Part shown: piece after piece, positions 45,170 to 57,245 of the stretch
Layout of the letters: each line of letters opens with the position of its first letter
Numbering within the stretch: position 1 is the first letter of the stretch
From: Neostapfia colusana
Lineage: Eukaryota; Streptophyta; Magnoliopsida; Poales; Poaceae
Reading direction: 5' to 3'
Assembly (NCBI GenBank): GCA_030760725.1
Contig: JASWHV010000008.1
Location: forward strand, 36,304,720-36,368,719
Length of the DNA stretch: 64,000 nt
Position numbers and translations under genes: made by a program
Notes under the pieces: generated by a model
Databases searched by the model: none
Told to the model about the DNA's origin: nothing
The model's input: only the letters and a program-made list of their open reading frames with translations

Positions 45170-46192
45170 TTAGCATTGCTGAGACAACACACGAGTGTGA
45201 CTCTGCTCAGCACCACGACGGTTTCGTGTTGTAGAAATCCTCTGCTCTCTATTAACACGAGGTGGAGATAATGCGTGCGTAGCTGGTTGCGGTAGGGTTG
45301 CACAAATAATTTCTGTCCGCTGTTGTTGAGGTGGAGGCTCATATGTGATCAACTCCAGCCGTGGTTGTGAGAGTTGCACCACTGGCTGAATTTGTTGCCT
45401 AACTGGCGAGTAATATCGCACTCGATAGTTCGGACGAACCTCGATATCGCTGTTTGGCGGTATACTTCTTTTCAGCTCCGCTTCACAACGAAGATGCATG
45501 TCTTCCTTAATGATAGCGGCATTTACCAACTCATTGTAAATACCGTTATTGAACAAGGTCACTTGTTCCTTAAGTTCGACATTCAAGCCTCGGAAGAAAT
45601 ACTCGCACTTCAACGCTTCCGAGTCAACCATATGAGTTGCGTATTGCATCAAGTCTTCAAACTCTTTGAAGTACTCGTACGCACTCCTTTCGCCTTGCTT
45701 TAACTCCAGAAAGTCTTGATACTTTGTTCGTAGAATTCCCGAACAAACGTGACGTGCCCGGAAAACATCCCGGAATTCATCCCACGTCACTCGATGACCT
45801 TCAGGAAGAGTAGCGATGTACTCCGCCCACCAAGCTCCAGCAGCTCCGTGGAGTTGTTGAGCGGCAAATAGAGTCTTCTGATATTCATCGCACTCAAGCG
45901 TATCGAACTTGGCTTCAATACATTGAAGCCAAGGAGCCGACTCCAACGGTTCTTTCGCTTCCGAGAAAACCGGTGGTTGTCTTGCTAGAAAATCCAGATA
46001 AGTGCTTGGCGGAGGATTTTGCTGTAGTGTCTCCTGTCGTATGCTTTGTCGCACCAACAGATCCAGAGACTCAGCCATCTTTGCCAAGATTTCCGCCAAC
46101 CCGGTTGATGATGTCGGCACTTCTTGTCGTGGCAAATTACTTTCGCCGTGACTCGACTCACCAACCTCACTCCTGGAATGAGCACGATCCAT
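45170..46192 (-). CDS. gag: R6 gag (340 codons, zinc knuckle not found)
   Basis: Starts at ATG 46192, one base after CTTGCAG, and ends at TAA 45170-45172. The Retrotrans_gag core is complete: WLQCIEAKFDTLECDEYQKT, then GAAGAWWAEYI, then VTWDEFRDVFRARH, then FLELKQGERSAYEYFKEF, then YFFRGLNVELKEQV. The C-terminal part is Gln/Pro/Arg-rich. Neither this frame nor the text after the stop contains the CX2CX4HX4C nucleocapsid motif seen in families A and B. This gag may be shortened, or the region rearranged before insertion. Confidence 0.85.
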   Translation of the reverse strand: MDRAHSRSEVGESSHGESNLPRQEVPTSSTGLAEILAKMAESLDLLVRQSIRQETLQQNPPPSTYLDFLARQPPVFSEAKEPLESAPWLQCIEAKFDTLECDEYQKTLFAAQQLHGAAGAWWAEYIATLPEGHRVTWDEFRDVFRARHVCSGILRTKYQDFLELKQGERSAYEYFKEFEDLMQYATHMVDSEALKCEYFFRGLNVELKEQVTLFNNGIYNELVNAAIIKEDMHLRCEAELKRSIPPNSDIEVRPNYRVRYYSPVRQQIQPVVQLSQPRLELITYEPPPQQQRTEIICATLPQPATHALSPPRVNREQRISTTRNRRGAEQSHTRVLSQQC

Positions 46193-47977
46193 GCTGCAAG
46201 AATGAGCAATTTACGGTTAAAATTCAAAGTTCAAACTCAACTTGAATTCAAAAACATTAACCGTCAAAGCATCACTTCAATAATGCAGCACACATAATCT
46301 AACCAGGGTTCCGACAATTCTGGGATTTATCAAACGTGAGAAAGTTTGTCCAAACCCTTAATTCCAACAGTAGGACAAACTGAAAAATAACTCGAGAACA
46401 TGTTACGGAGCTTAGAGAAGTCTAAGACATCCCTGTCCACAACAAGTCTCAAGCTAAATGACAATAAGTACTACTCTGTTCAGAATGACCAATAGGTCTT
46501 AATCCCAGAATTTGAATATGAAGATGGCAACTTCATGTCTCAAGTTGAATATTAAAGTTATAGTTAACTTCAATATCTTTCCAACAAGTATTCATTTGCC
46601 TTCATATAAGTTCTGGATCAAAAGTTGTGATATTTCAAAGTTAACAAAAATCTGGAACAATTTTGACAGCACCTCCTTTGAAAGTGGCTGTTTTGTCCGC
46701 AAGATTTCATACAACTAAACTCCAAATCTGGAGAAACTTTGAACTACGAAGTCATAGCATATATCACAAGCTTTCCAACGGTGTATTACTTGACCCTTAG
46801 AAGACTTTCTACAAAAGGTTATGGTCGAAATACAAAAATTTCCAGAGAGCAAATTGGTGTCTGCCCTGTTTTTGGACAGTTCACACTCATCTGAGAATTT
46901 GATCCATTTGGAGGGTGATTCTAATCTGGAGTTCTACTGAAGAGTTGTAGAACACTTGAATAGATTTCCAGAAATGTATCCCTCACCTCCATTGGTTCAA
47001 CCAAACAAAAGTTATGTCCTGTTCAACTTCAGCAAAATTTCTTTGCTGAAAACAGGGGAGGTTATTCCTAAGTCTTTGTGAATAAATCTATACTCCAAAT
47101 TGACTCTTAGTTCAATATAGGAGTTCATTAACCCTTAATGAAATCCTAGACTCCAAATTTCCTCTTTTTCTTTTCAAACCTTCATTTTCTTGCAGTTCAA
47201 AACACATCACGGTACTACGTTGCCTCACCAAATTAAAATCCTATCCGGCTTTATACCGGCTTATACGTCTCAAGTGGTGGCACTAAAACGATCACTCACA
47301 AACGTTTTCTACACGACATGTTCTAACGTGGTTAAGGTACCTGCAGAAAATCACTCAATAATGATGCACACATTGGTTTATCATTTCAGGCAGGTCCATA
47401 TCATAGTAAAAACATACGCCCCGTATCATTGCCATACGGGCCGTCCTTGAGTCAAGCCACGTCTCAAGGTATATGATCGGGTTATTCACCACCCGACGGG
47501 GGCTCCACACCTTTGCAATAAAGCACACCGGTGGAACAACGCTGTCGTATGCCTCATAGGACATGAAGAGTCCTAAAGAACACACTTCGTGTTACAAACC
47601 ACACGATGGGGTCTCCTCCTCTTGCCCCTGGGTTTGCGCACTGGAGGCTAGTGCCATTCATATGTCTCTAAGACATGAAGTCTTAGAAAACATATTCACT
47701 TCCCGTCCATTGCTGAACGGGACATCCCACACTACTTTCCTCGTATGGGTGAGCTAACCGAAATTGATCCGCTTTCGGTGGCGTTCCTTACCATTATTAC
47801 CTCCACGTAGGTGCGTCGTTACTGAATTTAAATACTGAAGAGTAACACACTGTTAGCTTGCCACCTTAAGTAACTATGCTAATAATACTCCTTATGTGGG
47901 CATACTATACGTTCCTCACTCGTATACTCCTAAGTTTTCAAAAACAGACCCTTTTCATTCGTGCTATTCCCAATGCG
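46193..47977 (-). repeat. R6 5' leader with three ~194-nt degenerate units
   Basis: Untranslated leader. On the plus strand the anchors are at 46577 (CTTTCC), 46771 (CTTTCC) and 46964 (ATTTCC), spacings 194 and 193, covering about 46500-47080. The primer-side part (47190-47970) matches the R3 leader (AAAATCCTATCCGG). The gag end is ATTCTTGCAG plus one base. No ORF0. Confidence 0.7.
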
Positions 47978-47989
47978 GCTCTGATACCA
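47978..47989 (-). other. R6 primer binding site (tRNA-iMet)
   Basis: TGGTATCAGAGC on the minus strand, four bases after the LTR end; the match continues as CGCATTGG, as in R3. Confidence 0.95.
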
Positions 47990-47993
47990 CGCC

Positions 47994-50900
47994 TGTGAGG
48001 GCCCGGCCCGGGAATCGCAGTGGGTGGTGCCGTGCGATGCGGCACCCAACAGCATGCACGAAAAGACGATAAGAACATAACGGAACCATTTTTTTACTCA
48101 AGATAATTTCTTTTACAACATAATATACACACGCAGCGGAAATTAAAATTTGCTGGACAACTACTCACTCTCGACCCTAACTACGCTGAAGAGAAGTCGT
48201 TCAGCCCGTGAACGCTTCCTACTAGCTTCACCAAAGAAGGGCAGCGGCTAGGTTCCCGATGAGTTGAACAAACCGTGAGGTTCATCGTCTCACCGAACAA
48301 CCCTCTTCATAGCAGGCATCCTGCTACCTACAAAAACAACTCAGAAGCAACCGTGAGCACTAAGGCTCAACAAGACTTACCCGTCACTCCTAAACATGCA
48401 ACTCTACATGCAGGGGTAGTAAGAAAGTAGGCATAGGAATTTGCAAAATGCATCTTGACTAAACTTGATCCTTATATTCAGATTCTTATAGCCTTCATTT
48501 TAGTGGTCCTCACGCCTCACAACATCGGAAGTCCACAATCAAACAAGAAACGCTTATCCCGATGTTGCTAGCCTAAGGTAGAAATGAAATTTAGTTGGCT
48601 CTATATCTACTTCAGTCAAGGTTCCAATACAGTGATTAATCCACAAACACAAGTTAAGAGACTTAGTTCATCTTTTTACTAAGTCACGGCGCAGTGGGCA
48701 AGTATGCTCAATCCTCTTCCGCGAGCGACGGTGATTCGAATCAATAACAACCCGGAATACACGACACATACACCCGCCTCGAAAGACTCTCTCAAGAGCT
48801 CTTTCTTACGTTGTATGCAGCAACCTTTCACACGACACCCCGACATAGAAAAACGCTTCGCGCCGAGCAGGATGGTCCTCTACGCGGACACGTCGAAGTT
48901 GCCCGCTAAAGGATTTACACCTCCCGCCTTCTCAACGCCATTCCCACGCGAAGGATGAGTTTCTATATCACGGTCCATCGTGTTACATCGCTTTCATGGG
49001 TCCCATACCCCACTATATATCCGGTACAGCTCAATCTTGTCCAGCAGGGCCGCATACATACGGTCCTTAACCGACACGGACGGGGCTACAACCAACCTCC
49101 ACATTTGCCTTACCATCCCGGTCCAGGCCAAATGTGGTCTCAAGCATTGTCACACCCATCGCAGGTCGAGACCAACCTTGAGCGCTCCATCCTACAGGAA
49201 CATCCCTGTCCCCATCTCATATTCATGAGGGTGCTCTTATCATTTATCTCTCGCGAGTAACTCCATTACTCGAACTTTCTCGCGAGTAGCTTTTTACTAC
49301 TCGACTTCTACCGAGCTAGCTACAACATTAGCCTAGCATCTACAACGAGGCAAAGCCTACTCTAAACCTTCTAATCAGGGATGTAATAGTCATGCAAGTG
49401 GGTTTCAATCATCCTAGACATAATGCACATTATCAAGTCTAATCAACATGAGGTGAAGTAAAGCAAAATTTAAAACGGTAACGATATGCAAACCGGGGCT
49501 TGCCTTGCTCAACGGTTTTTGTTAGAAGCTAGAAGTTAGTCTTCCTTCGGAGAATCCGCCAAACTCGTCACGAGATGGAGATCCTCGCTGTAGAGTCGGA
49601 TCCTCGTCGAACGTCGACGTCACGTGAGCTATTATATTGCAATGCACATATATTTCAAAAGCAATTTAGAAACTGTTTCAAAACTGTTGTTCAAGTTAAC
49701 TCACGCATATGAGAGATAAACAACAGCAAGGTTTCTGTTGTTGGATCTAAACCTTAGAGAAGATGAAAGCTAGGGTGAAAAGAGATACTAATAATCACCA
49801 TGTGATTAAGTCCATTATATGAACATTTAAACCTAAAAGATGGTAGCTCAAGTTCCAGAGGTCCAATGAAGCTTAGAATTTAACCACAGCCTCTATGTAA
49901 GGTATTCAGGCAGTGTGCAAAAATTGAGCTCATGAAATGGCTTCATGTGAGCACAACAAATCCTTATGTGGTTTTCACTAATCTGCCTTTACCCCCTAGA
50001 TATTAAGCTTTCCTATGCTGCAAAGTAGAATTTTTGTGAAGTACAAAATGTCCTGAGTCCATAGGAATTGGTTTTACCATTTTTGGAGTTTCCTACATGG
50101 AGATATGGATTTTACAAGGATTGGGGAAAAGCTGAAATTGTCTCTGTTCATTTTCCTATTTTTCAGAGACATAAGGAATGAACACATCATTTGACCAAGC
50201 AAATGAGGTCCAATGCCTCTGAACTTTTTACTGGAGTTCAAGGAATTTTGGAAGAATGTCCTGTCAAAATTTGGGAATTTTCCAATAAACAGAACTCCTG
50301 TAAAAATTCATACAAGGTTTTATTTAAATGAATTAATGAGCCAAATCCAGAGATTTTCATAAACATTGGTCTGCACCCCTGGATAGTACTCTTTGAGAGG
50401 AATCCAACAAAATTTGTTTTACAATTTTTGGACATTCCTACACAAAGTTATGGCTCTCCAAAGTTTGAACTAGAGTGGGAAAATCTGGAAAATGTTTAAA
50501 TGCTGACAGTGGGTCCCACTCGTCATCCCTAACCTCCAGCCACGCGCCAAAACAGAGCAGTGGCGGCTGCCTCCGGTGAGGTCGCCGGAAATGAGCTTCC
50601 CGGCCACCTCCGGACCCCCTGCTGGCCGCCCCCCCATTTTCCACCCTGCTGAACTCATTGGTGAGGTCCCCGGCGGCTTAAACTCACCGGAAAGCAGTGC
50701 GCACCGGCCACAGCTAACCCTAGAACTCCGGCGAGGTCGTGTGCAGTTATTTCTCCACTAAAAGATCGGTTCTTGGGCTCTATAGCACCGTGGGGGATCC
50801 CTCATCACCGGCATGAGCTCAAATCTGCCCAAAAATGGCTGCAAATAGGGACTCATCGGCGACCTAGGGCAAAATTCGGTGCCAGCCCGAAATTCTCAAA

Positions 50901-51991
50901 GAACAGCCCCTATTCTTGATGATTTTCGATGGTTTTTGATCCTAGAGGGGCGTTGGAGAGTCTAGAACATGTTTCCAGCTCGGCACAAGTGATGGTGGAC
51001 TGAACACGACGAATTTTGAAGAATTGTGGGACTCGGTTCTATGAATACAGTTGTAGTAAACACAGAAATTCTTGCTCTGTAGTGCACGATAAAGGGAGGG
51101 GTTTTCACCGGAGTGTAGAGCAGTCTGGGGCGCCTCTTTTTCGTGTAGAACGTCGGGCACGAGGATGACCGTAGAGCTCGGTTGCTGGAGAACAGAGGAG
51201 CACACGGGCAGCTGTGTTCTTCACCGGGCACTCCACCGAAGCTGAGGCAGAACAGGGAGAAGGCAAAGTGGCTCTGTTTCTCTTCTGTGCAGAGATCAGG
51301 CCGGCTAAAAGATCAAGTGAGCAGGAGCTGGTGCTGGCAAGGAACCTCCCCGAGCTGCTGTCGCACGTGCTCACCCGTGACTGAGTCGGTTCACTCTAGT
51401 GTGTGTATGACATGTGGGGTCCACACCCCCTCTCACTCTTATCCTCCCCCAATTCGGTTTAAAATAGCAAATGAGCTCCAAATTTGATAAAATTTGGAGG
51501 ATAGGCCAAAAGAAATATGAGGAACTCAAATCCGAAATCATATTTTGAAATTGAGTTTGTTTGGTTCAAAATTCAAATTCAAGTTTGAATTTGAACGTGC
51601 CCTCATTTACTTCTCGGAATAAATAGTATATGAAACCAAAAATTCTCCAAATTTGAAACTTAGGCTCTTGAATACATGAGAAATGCATCTATGCTCTCAC
51701 ATATGGGCCTTTGTACAATCTGAATAGGAATCCTTTCAAAAAAAAATTCAAATTGCATTTAAATTTCCTCCACTCTACTCATAGAGAAGATGCACATGAG
51801 TTAGAGTTTTTGGGAGTGTAATTCTTTCCCCTAGGTTAAAATGTGTTGAGCAAGGGCTAGAGGAAATTTTTAACTCCCTCACATGTCCATTTATGTGTTC
51901 ATCATTTCATGTGACACAATTATAGTCTTTTGTTGCCTTAACTTTGTTTTATGAGCTGACATCAAGCTTTACAAAAGTTAGGGCTGTTACA
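47994..51991 (-). repeat. R6 5' LTR (3998 bp)
   Basis: Same length and termini as 37714-41711 and about 99.25% identical by eye, with no indels noticed. It carries the same palindrome (50509-50519), stem-loops (49254-49272, 49283-49303) and GCAAGCCCCGG block (near 49499). Confidence 0.96.
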
Positions 51992-51996
51992 TATTG
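51992..51996. repeat. R6 target site duplication, right copy (TATTG)
   Basis: TATTG follows the terminus CTGTTACA and matches 37709-37713. Confidence 0.95.
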
Positions 51997-54959
51997 TTTC
52001 TGTCGGGATTGAGCGACTTTTAGGTTCGCTTGAATCAGCCGAACCTTTTCCTCCGCGTTGTTGACAATATCAATCCTGAAGGTAACCCTTTCGCCAGACT
52101 CACACCAATTCAGTGGTGTGCAGCATTTACTCCCGTATAGCGCCTCGTAAGGCGCCATCTTGATGCTGGCTTGGTACCCATTGTTGTACAAGAACTCGGC
52201 CAACATCAAGTGATCATCCCAATTCTTGCCGTGGTTGATAGCACAAGCTCGTAGCATATCTTCCAAAATTTGATTTACCCGCTCGGTTTGCCCATCCGTC
52301 TGCGGGTGGTATGCTGAACTACGGATCAGCTTCGTCCCCAACGCAGCATGTAGCTGCTCCCAAAAACGGTACACAAATAAAGTGCCCCGATCCGATATGA
52401 TGGTGCGGGGTACGCCGTATAAGCATAGGATCCGTGAGATGTATAATTCAGCGTACTTCTTGGCGTTGTAGTTGGTATTGACCAGGATGAAATGGGCAAC
52501 TTTGGTGAGCCGGTCGACGATCACCCACACAGAATCATGCTTTTGAAAAGTGGTGGGTAAACCGATGATGAAGTCCATGCTCACGTCTTCCCACTTCCAG
52601 GCAGGAACGCCCAGTGGTTGTAGCAGTCCCGTTTTCCGCATATGATCTGCCTTCACCTTCAACATGTATCATACTCTCACACGTACTCTGTGATCTCCCG
52701 CTTCATTCGTGTCCGCCAAAACTTGCTTCTGAGTTCTTGATACATTTTATTGCTGCCGGGGTGAATATAAAACTTTGACAAGTGAGCCTCATCAAAGATT
52801 TTCTTCCGTAACTCCGAGTTACGGGGTACGACGATCCGGTCCTTAAACCATAGGACGCCGTCTCCGTATTTCCGGAAACATTTCAGCTCTCCACTGTATA
52901 CATGTCTCCGCAAATGTGACATGCCCTTGTCATGTTTATGAGCTGCCGCTATCTCTTCACGGATGGTGGGGATTAAAGCTAAGTTGTAGAGAGCGCCATG
53001 TGGAATCACATGCAATGGTGGCTCGCTCTCTTCCAACGGTGTGATGGTCAGGTTGTTGACGTGTGACTTGCGGCTCAGCGCATCCGCCACTACGTTTGCC
53101 TTGCCGGTGTGATAATGGATCTCTATTTCGTAATCCTTTATCTACTCTAACCATCTTCGCTGCCTCATGTTCAGCTCTTTCTGAGTGAATATGTACTTGA
53201 GACTCTTTTGGTCGGTATATAAATGTACGAGGTTACCGAGTAGGTAGTGCCTCAACATTTTAAGTGCAAGTACCACGGAAGCGGGCTCCAAGCCGTGAGT
53301 TGGATAATTCTGCTCATGGTTTCTGAGCTGCCGTGACCCATACGCAACCACCCTTCGGTCTTGCATCAGCACACATCCGAGCCCAATGCCGGATGCATCG
53401 CAGTACACATCGAACGGTTTTGTTGTGTCTGGCTGCGCCAATACCGGTGCTGATGTTAGGTGTTTCACTAATGCCTTGAATGCTGCTTCACATGCTGGAC
53501 TCCAAACATATTTGGTAGCCTTCTTCAGCAGCTCTGTCATAGGCTTGGCAATCTTCGAGAAGTTCGGAATGAACCTCCGATAATATCCCGCGAGTCAGAG
53601 GAAACTCCATACCTCGTGAACCGTTCTCAGGGATTTCCAATTCAGCACTTGTGTGATCTTACTCGGGTCTACAGCGATGCCCTCCGCTGAGACTATATGC
53701 CCGAGAAAAGGCACTTGCGGTATCCAGAACTCGCACTTGCTGAATTTCGCGTATAGCTTGTGATCCCGCAGCCATTGCAAGACTATACTCAGATGTTTCT
53801 TGTGCTCTTCCTCCGACTTGGAATATACCAATATATCATCGATGAAGACCACGACAAACTTATCCAGCTCCGGCATGAATACCGAGTTCATCAAATACAT
53901 GAAGTGAGCTGGAGCGTTGGTGAGGCCGAAGGACATGACCAGGTACTCATAAAACCCTTACCTCATCGAGAAAGCCGTCTTCGGAATGTCCTCAGCCTGT
54001 ATTTTAATCTGGTGGTACCCGGATCTTAAGTCCATCTTGGAAAAGATCTTTGCTTCGACCAACTGATCAAACAACATGTCGATCCGTGGCAACGGGTACT
54101 TATTCTTGATGGTTACAGCGTTTAGTGGACGATAGTCCACGCAAAGACGCAACGTCTCGTCTTTCTTCTTCACGAATAATGCCGAACAGCCCCATGGCGA
54201 GGAGCTCGGTCTAATAAAACCCTTCTCCAGCAAGTCCGTTAGCTGAGTCTTCAGTTCAGCCAATTCCTTGGGCGCCATCTTGTACGGCCTTCGGGATATT
54301 GGCATGGTTCCCGGTGCAAGTTCAATCTTGAACTCGACCTCCCTGTCTGGTGGCATCCCCGGTAAATCATCCGGGAACACATCAGGGAACTCCCGGACCA
54401 CTGGAATGTCTTCCAATCTGATGGTGGTGGATTGATATATACATGGAAGTTTGATTTCTGGACTGTCCAGAAATAAAGAGTGTGACTCGTGCACTTTTGA
54501 GTTCAAATGCATGACTCGAAGGACGTTGTCTAAAACAGCGCCGTGGCGGGTTAAACCACGACATTCCTAAGATGACATCGACCTTTTGTCCCTCTAAAAT
54601 TATGAGAGACGTAGGGTATACTCTACCCTCTATGCATAATGGCGCCTTTGGAACCATCATGCTTGCTGAAATTTTCCCACCCGGTGAACAAATCAAATAT
54701 GGGCTATCGGTGGGTAGTATTTGCAAGCTGTATTTAGCAATGAAAGCTTGAATAATAAAGCTATGCGTGGCGCCTGAATCAAATAATACTATGGCGGGAT
54801 GCTGGTGGAGTTGGAACATACCCGCAAGGATTGGTTCACCCTCCGGCATGTCCTCTATGGTAAGTTGGTGGACAGTGCCGGGCCTAGGGTTTGCCCGCCG
54901 CGGATTAGTGGGGTTCCGGGGCTGATTCCTCCCCGGGAACTGCAGTGCAACTCTGCCGC
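51997..54959 (-). pseudogene. pol: R5 protease and pol 5' part (RT, RNase H, integrase), broken
   Basis: Continuation of R5 pol upstream of the R6 insertion. Protease LFDSGATHSF lies near 54790-54750; RT KMDLRSGYHQI near 54040 and FIDDILVYSK near 53840; RNase H CDASGIGLG near 53400; integrase HPGSNKMYQ near 52755, MDFIIGLP near 52570, SDRGTLF near 52390, and TERVNQILEDML near 52270. Frame breaks lie near 54545 (after protease), near 53950 (RT), at 53595 (stop), near 53145 and near 52670, where the second zinc-finger Cys pair (CDTC in relatives) is damaged. The text ends at SRQKQY, where R6 interrupts. Confidence 0.88.
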
Positions 54960-56084
54960 CTTGCCTCTCTGGACAACAGCTGGTGAAGTGTCCCGGATGA
55001 CCACACTTGTAGCATGTGGCTGCTGCTTGTCCGGTGCTTGGGGGACGAAAGCCCGGCATGTGCTGCTGAGGTGCATACGCACGCGGCATCGCCCCACTGT
55101 TGTTGTTGTTGCTGTGGAGGTGGTACTAGCAGTGCCGGCCTGAATGCCGGTGGAAAATATGGCCGACTGTGGAATGGCATCGACCTCTGTGGTGGCTGCC
55201 AGCGTTGACCCGATGGTGGGCGATTCACCATTTGGTATTTTTTAGAAAGACCACCTCCTTCTCCGCTGCTTTGCAGCGCGCTTCGCTTCCTTTCCACCTC
55301 TGCGAACTCCTTGCCGGAGTCTTCCTGAACAATCGCAGCATCAATTATGTCATTGAGGCTGCCGCGATTGAACATCGCCAGCTTGTCTTTCAGGAGCGGG
55401 TTAAGGACCTGGTAGAAATGATCCTGCCGCTTCTCGTTGGTATCGGCGTGATACGAAGCGTAGAGCGCAAGATCATTGAACGCCCTGGAGTATTCCAGCG
55501 TGTTCCGGCTCCCTTGCTGCAGGCGTAAGAACTCCTGCGTCTTCCTCTTCATGAGACCCGGCGGTATATGATAGGCCCTGAAGGTAGTCTGGAATTCCGC
55601 CCAGGTCATAACTCGCGCGGTGGGCTGCGAAGCACAGTAGTTCACCCATCACGCGCTCGCGGATCCCTGGGGCTGTTGGGCCGGCGAACTGAGTCTTGCG
55701 CTGCTCACTCACTTGGAGCAGCCCGAACTTCATCTCCATCGTGCGGAGCCAGTTGTCCGCATCGAGGGGTTCATCCGCCCTTGAGAATACTGGGGGATGG
55801 GTGGCCAGAAAGTTGGAGTAGGAGCTCTGTTGGCGCTCCTCACGATCTTGACGCCTCTCTGGTCGAGACGTATTTGCAATGAGGGTTTGCAGCAACTTCG
55901 TATGCTGCTGATGAGATCCCGCCATCGCTGCCACAATGTCAGCCAAAGTAACCGTTGGCGGTGGCGGTTGTTGTTGTAGCTGCTGCTGCTGTTGCTGTCC
56001 CAAGGAGTCCTCGGGAGGTTGTTGGGAGGTTTCTCCCCGCTGACTGGAACCCCCAACGTCCGGGTTGGCACGAGTACGAGTCAT
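54960..56084 (-). pseudogene. gag: R5 gag with zinc knuckle (broken)
   Basis: ATG 56084 (MTRTRANPDV) follows TTTCAG by one base. A Gln/Pro tract is followed by WLRTMEMKFGLLQVSEQ, MTWAEFQTTFRAYHIP, LRLQQGSRNTLEYSRAF and the knuckle CYKCGHPGHFTSCC. Frameshifts lie near 55665 (before the SAWW-equivalent segment) and near 55110 in a CAA/CAG-rich stretch before the knuckle. Closely related to R2 gag. Confidence 0.87.
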
Positions 56085-56356
56085 TCTGAAATTCAAAACA
56101 GCAGCGATCAGCACATATCATACTTAAAATTCCATATGAAACAGTAGATATTGAAGTGACGCATGAATAATTTGCACAACATTCACATATATTGATAAAT
56201 CATAAACTTTATACAAGATACATTAGTCTCGGTCTCCGAGAAGTCGTGCTCATGTCGTCACTACCTATACATATGCCACTGTCTACACAACATGTCACTG
56301 ATTACAAAAATTTTGGTTACATCACCCATGCTGCCCTACTCGGCCACGGTAACCTC

Positions 56357-57240
56357 CTACTCGGAGTAGAACTCGACCTCCTGCGGGTCGTCCTCCTCCG
56401 GTACCTCTGCTGGTGGCTCTGGGTCCACAACCTCCTCTTTCGGTTCGGGTTCCCCTAATGCCGGAAGACCCAAGACCACGGGTACGGCACCTACCACCGG
56501 TATGCCCGTTACCGGAGGTACGAGGTCCTGCAACGCGTGCACCTCATCCATGGCTTGGTTGTAGTCCTCTTCCCAGCCTTGCCCCTCCTCAATAGCGTCG
56601 TCCCGCTCTTGAGTAAGGACCTCGTTCTGCTGGGTCAGAGCCTGCACCTGTTTTTGCAACGCCGTGATGTCGACACGGATTTCCTCATTGCCTTCTTCAG
56701 ACGATGCAACTGAGTATATTGTTCGTTCAGTCGCTTGATCGTCGGAAGGAGCACACTGCGTAGTGCGCTGTGAGCACTCTCGAAATGGTCTCCACGGCTT
56801 GTGCTCTCCTTGAGCTTTGCAGCAAGACAATCCGTATGAACAGCTTGGCTGTCCATCACGGCTTTTCCTGCCCTTAATTGGAGATGAGGTTTGCCTCCGC
56901 GGTTCTGTACCTTGGGCAACCCGGATCTGTTGCTTCCATGTACCTCCCTTCCCACATGTGATTAGCCCGTCCCTCCACCGGAACGAGCGCGTATGGAGTA
57001 GCCTCCATAGATCTCATGTGTAGTTGGCAGAAATGCGACATAGTGTCGTGGGATACCACTTGCCACATTCCCTCCGGCTGTCTGCCTCTCACCGTGACGG
57101 TGAACGGCACCCATCCGGGTGGCGTAGGTCCTGCAGGAACTTCGACATGGATCGTCCACGTCTTGTTCCCCTCCTCTCCTTCTTCTTTGGCGAAGTACTG
57201 CGGCATCTTGTTGTACCAAAAATATTGAAGCATTTGCCTC
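56357..57240 (-). pseudogene. R5 ORF0, main part
   Basis: C-terminal 92% of ORF0, cut from its start by R7. Conserved with R2: TWTIHVEVPAGPTPPGW, PFTVTVRGRQPEGMWQ, VPVEGRANH, EATDPGCP, LKESTSRG, a coiled-coil-like stretch (LQKQVQALTQQNEVL and onwards) and an acidic tail EPEPKEEVVDPEP ending EVEFYSE. Two single-base losses (near 56885 and 56690) break the frame. Together with 60691-60767 the span is 961 nt, or 963 nt allowing for the two losses, equal to R2. No enzyme motif, zinc finger, signal peptide or membrane segment seen. The stop is 56357-56359. Confidence 0.78.
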
Positions 57241-57245
57241 AACGC
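57241..57245. repeat. R7 target site duplication, left copy (AACGC)
   Basis: AACGC precedes TGTCACACCC; the same AACGC follows TGTTACA at 60691-60695. Confidence 0.95.

Larger units (their letters stand above)
37714..51991 (-). mobile_element. R6: family C chromovirus, complete and young
   Basis: 14,278 bp flanked by TATTG. It has two LTRs of exactly 3998 bp (37714-41711 and 47994-51991), a primer site, a 1.8-kb leader, a single gag-pro-pol frame and a polypurine tract. Comparing the LTRs by eye I count about 30 substitutions and no indel, about 0.75%. With the commonly used grass rate of 1.3e-8 per site per year that is about 0.3 million years. It is inserted in R5 pol. Confidence 0.97.

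Noticed and set aside
37714..51991. Near-identical 4-kb blocks as a segmental or assembly duplication
   Set aside because: They are the two LTRs of R6: the TATTG duplication, primer site, polypurine tract and gag-pol between them explain the repeat.
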